DNA of 64,000 bases from Peptococcaceae bacterium (GTDB lineage: Bacteria > Bacillota > Peptococcia > DRI-13 > PHAD01): NCBI GenBank assembly GCA_024655825.1, contig JANLFJ010000010.1, positions 1 through 64,000 of the forward strand. Reading direction: 5' to 3'. The translations under genes were made by a program, and so were the position numbers. A model generated the notes under the pieces. The model had not been told where the DNA came from. It did no database searches and saw nothing but the letters and a program-made list of their open reading frames with translations. Each line of letters begins with the position of its first letter. The first letter of the stretch is position 1. Shown in pieces: positions 43,450-50,265 of the stretch.

Positions 43450-43956
43450 TTGCTTGTTCAGACCATGCGTTTTGGCGCTATCGAGGTGCCGGAAGAAAAC
43501 ATCATCGATTTTCCCTGGGGGCTGCCGGGGTTCCCGGGCCAAAAACGGTTCGTGCCCATCCAGCACCGGGAGGACGGGGCCGTTTCCTTCTTGCAGTCGC
43601 TGGAAATGCCCGAACTGACCTTTATCGTGGCCGACCCGTTCAAACTGGTGGCCGGCCTGGAAGTGGACATACCGGAAAACGAGCTGGCAGCGCTGGAGAT
43701 AACGTCGCCGGAGGAGGCCGGCGTTTACGCCATCCTCACCGTGAAGCGGGGTGGAGAAGAAATCACCGCCAACCTGGCGGCCCCGCTGGTCGTCAATACT
43801 TCCAAAAGGAAGGCGCGCCAGGTCATCTTGAGCGACCAGGACGGCGGCAGATTAAGGTATCCCCTGGTGACAAAAGGCCGGGCGGAAGGAAAGCGAGGAG
43901 ATGCCGGTGCTTGCCTTGACGAGAAAAACGGGACAGAGCCTGGTGATAGGCGATGA
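43450..43956 (+). CDS. fliW: Flagellar assembly factor FliW
   Basis: The 168-residue protein shows the FliW core: IEVPEENIIDFPWGLPGFPG, FVPIQHREDGAVSFLQSL, then FIVADPFKLV and a C-terminal NLAAPLVVNTSKRKARQVIL. FliW binds either flagellin or CsrA and so ties flagellin synthesis to its export. The start is a TTG; a GGAGG is about 10 bases upstream. Its last about 50 bases overlap the start of csrA in another frame, so the extreme C-terminus past about residue 145 is shared with csrA coding DNA. Confidence 0.92.
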   Translation: MLVQTMRFGAIEVPEENIIDFPWGLPGFPGQKRFVPIQHREDGAVSFLQSLEMPELTFIVADPFKLVAGLEVDIPENELAALEITSPEEAGVYAILTVKRGGEEITANLAAPLVVNTSKRKARQVILSDQDGGRLRYPLVTKGRAEGKRGDAGACLDEKNGTEPGDRR

Positions 43957-44140
43957 AATAGAGGTCACCGTGGTGGAAATCAGGGGTGACCAGGTCAGGA
44001 TTGCCGTCAGCGCTCCCCGGAACGTGGCCGTGCACCGGAAGGAAGTGTACGAGCTGATCAGGGAGGAAAACAGGCGGGCGGCCTGTCTCCCCGCAACGCT
44101 GGATGTTGATGAAATCTTGGGACTGGCGGGGGGAAAATGA
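43907..44140 (+). CDS. csrA: Carbon storage regulator CsrA
   Basis: The 77-residue RNA-binding protein has LALTRKTGQSLVIGDEIEVT, VVEIRGDQVRIAVSAPRNVA and VHRKEVYELIREEN, the full CsrA core. I chose the GTG at 43907 because MLALTRKTGQ is the usual family start and AGGAG sits 6 bases ahead. The ATG at 43901 touches the ribosome site. In B. subtilis CsrA represses flagellin translation by binding the hag leader. The GTG lies inside fliW, giving 50 bases of overlap. Confidence 0.93.
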   Translation: MLALTRKTGQSLVIGDEIEVTVVEIRGDQVRIAVSAPRNVAVHRKEVYELIREENRRAACLPATLDVDEILGLAGGK

Positions 44141-44234
44141 GTAAAAAATTGCCCAAATAATATGCATGCTCAAGAAAAATGGACTTGCCGGGAGAAAACC
44201 GGACAAAACAAGCAGGCAATGAAAAAAAACGGGC

Positions 44235-44262
44235 TAAAAAGAACAAGGCGTCTTTTCGATAT
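44235..44262 (+). promoter_or_regulatory. Candidate sigma-28 promoter of flagellin
   Basis: TAAA (44235-44238), 17 bases, then TCGATAT (44256-44262). It lies about 107 bases upstream of the flagellin start, giving a leader of about 90 bases. The leader holds AAGGAGG, whose AAGGA fits the CsrA core ANGGA, next to the start codon. Confidence 0.5.
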
Positions 44263-44368
44263 ATTCTGGTAGAAGAACCTCGCCTGTTCGTAGCGGCCGG
44301 ACGAAAAGGGCAGGGTCTTTCTATACAGCACAGGGAAGTGCGAAAAAATTCAAGGAGGATGATATTTG

Positions 44369-45853
44369 ATGAGAATCAACCAGAACATTGCCGCCTTAAA
44401 CGCCTGGCGGGGACTGACCCAGACCGACACCGCCCTGAGCAAGTCGCTGGAGAAGCTGTCGTCGGGCATGCGGATCAACCGGGCCGGCGACGACGCGGCG
44501 GGCCTGGCCATATCCGAAAAGATGCGCGGCCAGATCAGGGGCTTGAACCAGGCGATGCGCAACGCCCAGGACGGGATTTCCTTAATCCAGACCGCTGAGG
44601 GTGCCCTTAGCGAAACCCACTCCATCCTGCAGAGGATGCGCGAACTGGCCGTCCAGGCGGCCAACGACACCGCCACGTCGGCGGACCGCGCCGAAATACA
44701 AAAGGAAGTCGACGAGCTGGCCAAGGAGATTACCAGGATTTCCAACACCTCCGAGTTCAACACGAAGAACCTCCTGGCGGGCGGGTTCTCTTCCAGCTTC
44801 CACATCGGCGCAAACGCGGCTCAGAGCATCAGCCTGAGCGTCAGCGCCATGGACGCTTACACGCTCGGGGTGGCCGGCAACCTGGTCACGACCTCGTACA
44901 CGGGGACCAACACCGGTGTTTCCAGCATCAGCACCGCTTCCGAGAACCTCAACGGCCTCTTCCTCTCAGTGACAAAGACCAACCAGACCTTGAGCGCCGT
45001 CACTCCCAGCAACGCCGCCGGTGGTGCCGGTACGCTGAACGCTGCCTCCAACTACAGCGCGGCCACCGATAAGAGCTTCATCGTCAAGATCGGGACGGTC
45101 GACGGCAGCGGCAAGGTCACGGCCGCCTCGTATTCGACGGACGGCGGCGGCACCTGGAGCAGCGCGGTGGTCGACTCCTCGGGCGCTAACGGCATAGTTA
45201 CCCTGTCGGACGGCTTGCAGCTCACGATTGCCACTGATGCGGACAACGCTTCGGGCGACACCTACTCCTTCTCCGCCACCGCCCAGTACCTGTCTTTCCA
45301 GGTCAACACCGCGGCAGACGGCACCGGCACCAGGTACGGCGATATAGTGAAGGCTTACAACAACCAGTCCAGCGTGGTCGTGGGCGACGCCGACCACCAG
45401 CTGACGGCCTCCTTTACCTTCTCCACCGTGGTTTCAAAAGTTGCAGAGGGTAGTTATTCAGGCGACCAGATCACCCAGACGATCACCTCCTCCTCGGCTG
45501 CCGTCACAGCCGCTGACGGGAGCGTCACCACCGCGGCCGTGGCCCAGAAGGGGATCAATGTTTCCACCCAGGACGACGCCAACAACGCCATCACCAAGAT
45601 CAACACGGCCATATCCACGGTGTCGGCGGAACGCTCCAAGCTGGGCGCTTACCAGAACCGCCTGGAGCACACCATCGCCAACCTGGGGACGGCCTCCGAG
45701 AACCTGTCCGCCGCCGAATCCCGTATCCGCGACGCGGACATGGCCTCGGAAATAATGAATTTCACCAAGCTGAACATCCTGGCCCAGGCGGGCACGGCCA
45801 TGCTGGCCCAGGCCAACATGCGGCCGCAGTCGGTTCTTCAGCTCCTTCAATAG
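44369..45853 (+). CDS. hag: Flagellin
   Basis: The 494-residue flagellin has the conserved N-terminal domain (MRINQNIAALNAWRGLTQTD, SSGMRINRAGDDAAGLAISE) and C-terminal domain (IRDADMASEIMNFTKLNILA, QAGTAMLAQANMRPQSVLQL). The middle, residues about 165-395, is a variable surface-exposed region rich in Thr, Ser, Ala and Asp, without Cys. It lacks a zinc-protease HExxH. I chose the ATG at 44369; a TTG directly upstream is less likely. A leader with CsrA-type site and a sigma-28 promoter is upstream. Confidence 0.93.
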   Translation: MRINQNIAALNAWRGLTQTDTALSKSLEKLSSGMRINRAGDDAAGLAISEKMRGQIRGLNQAMRNAQDGISLIQTAEGALSETHSILQRMRELAVQAANDTATSADRAEIQKEVDELAKEITRISNTSEFNTKNLLAGGFSSSFHIGANAAQSISLSVSAMDAYTLGVAGNLVTTSYTGTNTGVSSISTASENLNGLFLSVTKTNQTLSAVTPSNAAGGAGTLNAASNYSAATDKSFIVKIGTVDGSGKVTAASYSTDGGGTWSSAVVDSSGANGIVTLSDGLQLTIATDADNASGDTYSFSATAQYLSFQVNTAADGTGTRYGDIVKAYNNQSSVVVGDADHQLTASFTFSTVVSKVAEGSYSGDQITQTITSSSAAVTAADGSVTTAAVAQKGINVSTQDDANNAITKINTAISTVSAERSKLGAYQNRLEHTIANLGTASENLSAAESRIRDADMASEIMNFTKLNILAQAGTAMLAQANMRPQSVLQLLQ

Positions 45854-45874
45854 TAATTAAATAGTTTGCAGGTA

Positions 45875-45909
45875 GCGAAGAGCCGGCCGGGTCCCGGCCG
45901 GCTCTTCGC
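45875..45909 (+). terminator. Long GC-rich hairpin after flagellin
   Basis: Two 17-bp arms (45875-45891, 45893-45909) with core GAGCCGGCCGGG are perfectly complementary around one central base. There is no T run, so it may be a strong transcript-end structure that limits read-through to fliD and stabilises the flagellin message. Confidence 0.6.
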
Positions 45910-45960
45910 CAAGAGCCTGCGTTGGCAGGCAGCCATTCTTTTTGCGGGCGGTGAACAACT

Positions 45961-47496
45961 ATGGTCAGCACCAACCTCCGGATAGGAGGCTTGTCTTCAG
46001 GCATCGACACCGATTCCATCGTGCAGGACCTGATGAAAGCGGCCCGGGCGCCCCTTGATAAAAAAGTCAGGGAAAAAACGCTCTGGACATGGAAGCAGGC
46101 GGATTACCGCAGCATCAACCTCAGCCTGCTTAATCTAAAGAACGCGGCTTTCAACATGAAACTGGAATCACCCTTCCTGGCCAAGCAGGTGACCACGGAG
46201 GACGCCGGCATTGTCACGGCAACGGCGGCGAACACGGCGGCGGGCGGCACGTACAGCATCAAGGTCCTGCAGCTGGCTACGGCAGCCAGCAACGCCAGCA
46301 CGGGGGCGGTGTCCGCGGACCCTGACGATAAAATCGACGCCGGCGCGTCCATCCTCTCGCAGGCGGCCAAGTGGGCCGTTCCCGGCGGCTTTTTCGACGG
46401 CAAAACGGAAGCGGACACGTTTACGGTCACCGTCAACGGGGAAGAGTTCACCTTTACATACGGCGACAGCTTAAACGGCATCATCGCCGAAATAAACGAA
46501 AACAGTGAGGCGGCGGTTTCTCTGTTTTACGACAGCGCCACCGACAGGGTGGCTTTGAGTTCCACCGTCACCGGGGCCAGCGCCGGCCTGGAAGTGACCG
46601 GCGACTTTTTTACCACGGTGCTCAGGGTGGACAACCTGCAAAAGAGCAGCGGCACGGACGCCTCTTTCGAATTGAACGGCCTGCAGACGACCCGCTCCGG
46701 CAACACCTTTACCATCAACGGCGTGACCTTCAGCTTAAAAGGCCTCACCGCGGGCGGGCTGGGGGGAGCTGCGACCCGGGTGGAGGTCCGGGCCGATGGC
46801 GATGCGGTCTACAATCTCATTGCAGACTTTGTCAATACGTACAATGAAATCTATGAGGCAATCGACAGCAAGCTGAAGGAAGAACGCTACTCCGACTATT
46901 ATCCCCTTACGGACGAGGAAAAAAGCGCCATGTCCGAAAAAGAAATCGAGCTCTGGGAAGAAAAGGCCAAAAGCGGTCTTTTAAAAAACGATGCCCTTCT
47001 CGGCGGGATATTGAGCAGCATCAGGAGCGCGATGAGCGGCATGCTGCAGGGGGTTGACGGCCCGCGGTCGCTGGCCGAGATCGGCATCACCACGGGCAGT
47101 TACTGGGACGGCAACGGCGGCAAACTGGTCATCAACGAGAGCAAGCTGCGGGCGGCGCTGGCCGAGGACGCGGAAGGCGTGGCCAGTCTCTTTAACAACG
47201 ACGGCGGAGCGGCAGGCGAGCAGGGTGTGGCCGTAAGGCTGTACAATACCCTGGTGTCGGGTATCGGGCGCATTACCTCGTACGCCGGCAGCAGTTCGGC
47301 GTTGTACGACCAGTCATATATCAGCAGGACCATCCGTGAAATAGACAGCCGGATCGCCACCCTGGAAGAGAGGCTCGCCAAGCAGGAAGAACGCTACTGG
47401 CGCCAGTTTACGGCCATGGAACGCGCCATCTCCAGCCTGAACCAGCAGAGCAGCTGGCTTTCTTCCCAGTTCACGAGCTTGCAGGGCCAGCGATAG
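45961..47496 (+). CDS. fliD: Flagellar filament cap protein FliD (HAP2)
   Basis: The 511-residue protein starts with STNLRIGGLSSGIDTDSIVQ, the FliD signature, followed by DLMKAARAPLDKKVREKTLW. It has a long variable middle and a C-terminal coiled-coil region (IREIDSRIATLEERLAKQEE, RYWRQFTAMERAISSLNQQS). It caps the growing filament and guides flagellin folding. It is followed by flaG and fliS. Confidence 0.93.
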   Translation: MVSTNLRIGGLSSGIDTDSIVQDLMKAARAPLDKKVREKTLWTWKQADYRSINLSLLNLKNAAFNMKLESPFLAKQVTTEDAGIVTATAANTAAGGTYSIKVLQLATAASNASTGAVSADPDDKIDAGASILSQAAKWAVPGGFFDGKTEADTFTVTVNGEEFTFTYGDSLNGIIAEINENSEAAVSLFYDSATDRVALSSTVTGASAGLEVTGDFFTTVLRVDNLQKSSGTDASFELNGLQTTRSGNTFTINGVTFSLKGLTAGGLGGAATRVEVRADGDAVYNLIADFVNTYNEIYEAIDSKLKEERYSDYYPLTDEEKSAMSEKEIELWEEKAKSGLLKNDALLGGILSSIRSAMSGMLQGVDGPRSLAEIGITTGSYWDGNGGKLVINESKLRAALAEDAEGVASLFNNDGGAAGEQGVAVRLYNTLVSGIGRITSYAGSSSALYDQSYISRTIREIDSRIATLEERLAKQEERYWRQFTAMERAISSLNQQSSWLSSQFTSLQGQR

Positions 47497-47515
47497 ACAG
47501 GAGGTGCAAGAACAG

Positions 47516-47890
47516 ATGAGCGTTGAACCCGTGGTCCCTGTTAACACTGTTTCCAGGGTATCGTCATTCCAACCGGGGCAGCAGCCTGCCGAAAAAAGCG
47601 GGCAGGAGGCTAAAGGTTTAGGCCGGCCCGCGGAAAACCAGCAGCCCGAGGGCGGGGAAGAAATGTCCCTTAAGGAGGCTAAAGCCCTGGCGGACGTGTT
47701 GAATAAGGTTTCCGAGTTTTACGACCGGCAGCTGCGTTTTGACGTGTTCGAGGAAACCAACAGGGTCTATGTGCAAGTCATTGATAAAGCAACAAAAGAA
47801 GTCATCAAGCAGATACCGCCCCAGGAAATGCTGGAACTTTCGGCTAAAATTAAAGAAATGGTCGGGCTTTTTCTTGACAAATACGTCTGA
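47516..47890 (+). CDS. flaG: FlaG family protein
   Basis: The 124-residue protein has a disordered N-terminal half and a conserved C-terminal domain: LRFDVFEETNRVYVQVIDKA, TKEVIKQIPPQEMLELSAKI. That is the FlaG/YvyC pattern. The role is in filament length in some species. I chose the ATG at 47516 after AGGAGG. A GTG at 47504 overlaps the ribosome site. Confidence 0.9.
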   Translation: MSVEPVVPVNTVSRVSSFQPGQQPAEKSGQEAKGLGRPAENQQPEGGEEMSLKEAKALADVLNKVSEFYDRQLRFDVFEETNRVYVQVIDKATKEVIKQIPPQEMLELSAKIKEMVGLFLDKYV

Positions 47891-47908
47891 TGCAGGCGAG
47901 AAGAAAGG

Positions 47909-48304
47909 ATGATCAACGTGGCAGTCCCCAATCCGTACCAGCAGTACAGGCAGCAGCAGGTCAGCGCCGCTACCCCCGAAAAACTGCTGTTGATGCTGTT
48001 TGACGGGGCCATCCGTTTCAGCGGCCAGGCCCTAAAGTCATTGCAGGAAAAACGAAACGACGCCGCTCACCACAGCCTGACCAGGGTGCAGGACATCATC
48101 ATGGAATTGATCGGTTCTCTAAATATGGAATATGAGATTGCACAAAATTTATATTCTTTGTATTATTATTTATATAGGAGACTGGTCGAGGCCAATGTCA
48201 AAAAAGACGCCGCCATTGTGGAGGAAGTGATGAAATTCCTTAAAGAACTGCGCGGCGCCTGGTATGAGACGGCGGCAAAGGCCAAAAGCGAAGGAGCGGT
48301 ATAA
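47909..48304 (+). CDS. fliS: Flagellin export chaperone FliS
   Basis: The 131-residue helical protein has NPYQQYRQQQVSAATPEKLL and LMLFDGAIRFSGQALKSL, the FliS start, then SLNMEYEIAQNLYSLYYYLY and RRLVEANVKKD. FliS binds the flagellin C-terminus before export, and also CsrA-FliW-type regulation depends on flagellin availability. It lies 18 bases after flaG and 3 bases before the next gene. Confidence 0.93.
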   Translation: MINVAVPNPYQQYRQQQVSAATPEKLLLMLFDGAIRFSGQALKSLQEKRNDAAHHSLTRVQDIIMELIGSLNMEYEIAQNLYSLYYYLYRRLVEANVKKDAAIVEEVMKFLKELRGAWYETAAKAKSEGAV

Positions 48305-48307
48305 GTT

Positions 48308-48811
48308 TTGAAGGATAACGTCGTCAGGCTCGGCCTTGCAAGCATGGCCCGGGAGTACCGGGAGCAAACGGCGATCTACGAAGAGATGCGCCGGCTTGCG
48401 CTTGAACAGGAAAAATGCCTGCAGCAGCCGGAAGTAGACACCGATTTGCTTATGGAATTATTAAACCGGCGCCAGGAAATGATCAACAGCCTGGAGGAAA
48501 GGAACAGGAATATGGGCCAGTTGAAGGAAGAGATCAGGCTGGCCCTGGGTATTGACGAGTTCACGATCGGCCAAATTTCGGCTTGCCTTAACGCCGCGGA
48601 GATTGAAGAGCTGGCGGAGAGCATGGAAAAACTAAGCATGGTCCTGGTGGAAATCAAAGAGCTTGACAGGAAAAACGAGCAAGCCATGCGGCACCATATC
48701 CAGGAAACCGCCGGGAAACTGAACCGGCTCCAGCACGGCAGGAAGGCGCGGAAAGCCTACCAGCCCGGGCTGGTAAACAAAGATGGTGTGTTTATCGATT
48801 ATTCAAAATAG
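48308..48811 (+). CDS. fliT: FliT-like flagellar chaperone
   Basis: The 167-residue all-helical, coiled-coil-rich protein (REYREQTAIYEEMRRLALEQ, MELLNRRQEMINSLEERNRN) lies where B. subtilis has fliT. FliT is the chaperone of FliD. Sequence similarity in this family is low, so the name rests on position and helical pattern. The last 20 residues (YQPGLVNKDGVFIDYSK) look like a conserved flexible tail. The start is a TTG, 3 bases after fliS. Confidence 0.6.
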   Translation: MKDNVVRLGLASMAREYREQTAIYEEMRRLALEQEKCLQQPEVDTDLLMELLNRRQEMINSLEERNRNMGQLKEEIRLALGIDEFTIGQISACLNAAEIEELAESMEKLSMVLVEIKELDRKNEQAMRHHIQETAGKLNRLQHGRKARKAYQPGLVNKDGVFIDYSK

Positions 48812-48813
48812 GA

Positions 48814-48851
48814 ATAAAAAAGGCATCGGCAGGGATGCCTTCTTTATTTTT
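48814..48851 (+). terminator. Rho-independent terminator of the flagellar operon
   Basis: AAGGCATC and GATGCCTT form a stem around GGCAGG, followed by a CTTTATTTT run. It ends the flaG-fliS-fliT-like genes. Confidence 0.7.
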
Positions 48852-49045
48852 CCGGCTTTTTGTGCAGATTGTTTTGCCAAATTTTTTCGATAACCCGTGA
48901 AATTCGGCGTAATTTTTGGCCGGAACTTGGGAGACAAGGCTTTTTGAATCGCTAAAAAAATATGTTTTTCGACAGTGTATAGGACCTTTTTCCTGTTAGG
49001 AGACAGGTAACATATATGTAAAATAATGTAAGCAATAATTTTTTT

Positions 49046-49106
49046 TTATCCACATTTGGACCATTCACCATCAGAGTTATCAACAGTTTTATACACATTA
49101 TCCACA
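49046..49106 (+). other. Cluster of four DnaA boxes
   Basis: Exact matches to TTATNCACA at 49046-49054 (TTATCCACA), 49089-49097 (TTATACACA) and 49098-49106 (TTATCCACA), plus one near match TTATCAACA at 49077-49085. All are on the plus strand. The last two touch, and the second lies 3 bases before the third. AT-rich DNA surrounds them. The gap 48852-49215 holds no gene; the boxes are the main feature seen in it. Known DnaA clusters away from the origin regulate genes or titrate DnaA. Confidence 0.7.
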
Positions 49107-49215
49107 ACCGGAAGCGAGGAAGGTATTTTGTCAGAACATGGCCGGGGGTGGAATTATCTGAGAATAATGTGCGCGGCAAAAGGACATGCTCTAAACGGCG
49201 TTGCAAATGAAAAAA

Positions 49216-49244
49216 TTGACTAAGGCAATATCCGGTGCTATAAT
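49216..49244 (+). promoter_or_regulatory. Sigma-A promoter of the cold shock gene
   Basis: TTGACT (49216-49221) and TATAAT (49239-49244) are 17 bases apart. The leader to the start codon is about 45 bases, short for a cold shock gene. The DnaA-box array ends 110 bases upstream. Confidence 0.85.
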
Positions 49245-49294
49245 CAACACGGTGGAGATTCCACGCGTATTTAGTTTTAGGAGGAATGTTTTTG

Positions 49295-49492
49295 ATGCAG
49301 GGCAAAGTTAAATGGTTCAACAAGGAAAAAGGGTACGGCTTTATCGAGCGGGAAGGCGGCTCCGACGTTTTTGTACACTTTTCCGCTATTCAGGAGGAGG
49401 GGTTTAAGACCCTTCAGGAGGGAGAGATTGTCCAATTCGAAATAGTGGAGGGGCCCAAGGGTTTGCAGGCGGCGAACGTAATCAAAGCCTAA
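49295..49492 (+). CDS. csp: Cold shock protein (CspA/CspB family)
   Basis: The 65-residue protein is one cold shock domain: [20 protein letters not shown] with RNP1 (KGYGFIE) and VFVHFSAIQ (RNP2). It binds single-stranded RNA and acts as an RNA chaperone. I chose the ATG at 49295, about 10 bases after GGAGG. The ATG at 49286 sits almost on the ribosome site. A promoter and DnaA boxes lie upstream. Confidence 0.95.
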   Translation: MQGKVKWFNKEKGYGFIEREGGSDVFVHFSAIQEEGFKTLQEGEIVQFEIVEGPKGLQAANVIKA

Positions 49493-49520
49493 ACGGGAAC
49501 GCACGATAAACAGCGATTGG

Positions 49521-49553
49521 AACCCTGGTAAAATCTACCGGGGTTTTATTTTC
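49521..49553 (+). terminator. Rho-independent terminator
   Basis: AACCCTGGTA (49521-49530) pairs with TACCGGGGTT (49536-49545), with one mismatch, followed by TTATTTT. It ends the cold shock gene. Confidence 0.7.
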
Positions 49554-49634
49554 GGCAGGAAACAGTGTGGGCAGGATTTTTTTGGGTTGAGGGGAATAAT
49601 TATATTAACAGCAATTTGAAGAGGAGTGGATGGC

Positions 49635-50162
49635 ATGAGGTTTCAAATAAGGGGCAAAAACATGCAGTTAAGCGATGCCTTGAAGGAGTACGTGGAAAAA
49701 AGAGTAGGCAAGCTGGAGAAGTACTTTGAAAACAACCCCGAAGCTATCGTCACTCTTGTTGTGGAGAAGGAGAGGCACCGCGTGGAGGTGACCATGCCTA
49801 TCAACGGGTACATCCTGCGCGGCGAAGAAGAGTCGACGGACATGTACGCCTGTATCGACCTGGTGGTGGATAAGCTGGAAAAACAGATCAACAAGTACAA
49901 GACGCGCTTGAACAGGAAAAACAAGGGACTGAGCATTAGGGAGATGACTCCTGAAACGGAAATCCCTGTTGAAGAATACAAAGAACCGGAAGTGGTCAGG
50001 ACGAAGCGTTTTGCCATTAAACCGATGGCGGTGGAAGAGGCCATCATGCAGATGAACCTTTTAGGCCACAACTTTTTTGTTTTTTCCAACGCGGAGACGG
50101 AAGAGGTAAATGTTGTTTACCGGCGCAAGGACGGGAACTACGGTCTGATTGAGCCGGAATAA
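49635..50162 (+). CDS. hpf: Ribosome hibernation promoting factor HPF (long form)
   Basis: The 175-residue protein has the HPF/YfiA N-terminal domain (MRFQIRGKNMQLSDALKEYV, VTLVVEKERHRVEVTMPI) and the long-form C-terminal dimerisation domain (VVRTKRFAIKPMAVEEAIMQ, MNLLGHNFFVFSNAETEEVN, VVYRRKDGNYGLIEP). The C-terminal domain joins two ribosomes to inactive 100S dimers. I chose the ATG at 49635, 8 bases after GAGGAG. Confidence 0.95.
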   Translation: MRFQIRGKNMQLSDALKEYVEKRVGKLEKYFENNPEAIVTLVVEKERHRVEVTMPINGYILRGEEESTDMYACIDLVVDKLEKQINKYKTRLNRKNKGLSIREMTPETEIPVEEYKEPEVVRTKRFAIKPMAVEEAIMQMNLLGHNFFVFSNAETEEVNVVYRRKDGNYGLIEPE

Positions 50163-50186
50163 CTGCAGCAAGTGGGAGGCGCCGGC

Positions 50187-50237
50187 ATGGATAAAACCGG
50201 CAGCATAAACACGGCATGGTGCTGCTGCAACTCCTAG
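50187..50237 (+). CDS. Possible 16-residue peptide with a Cys triplet
   Basis: An ATG at 50187 with AGTGGGAGG 8 bases upstream opens a frame of 16 codons, MDKTGSINTAWCCCNS, ending in TAG at 50235-50237, 28 bases before secA. Three consecutive Cys are unusual. It may be a leader peptide or chance. Confidence 0.2.
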   Translation: MDKTGSINTAWCCCNS

Positions 50238-50265
50238 ATGAGGCCGGAAAGCGGGTGCATGATAA

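Noticed and set aside
49046-49106. The chromosome origin oriC
   Set aside because: dnaA, dnaN, rpmH or gyrase genes are not near. The boxes are reported as a cluster only.
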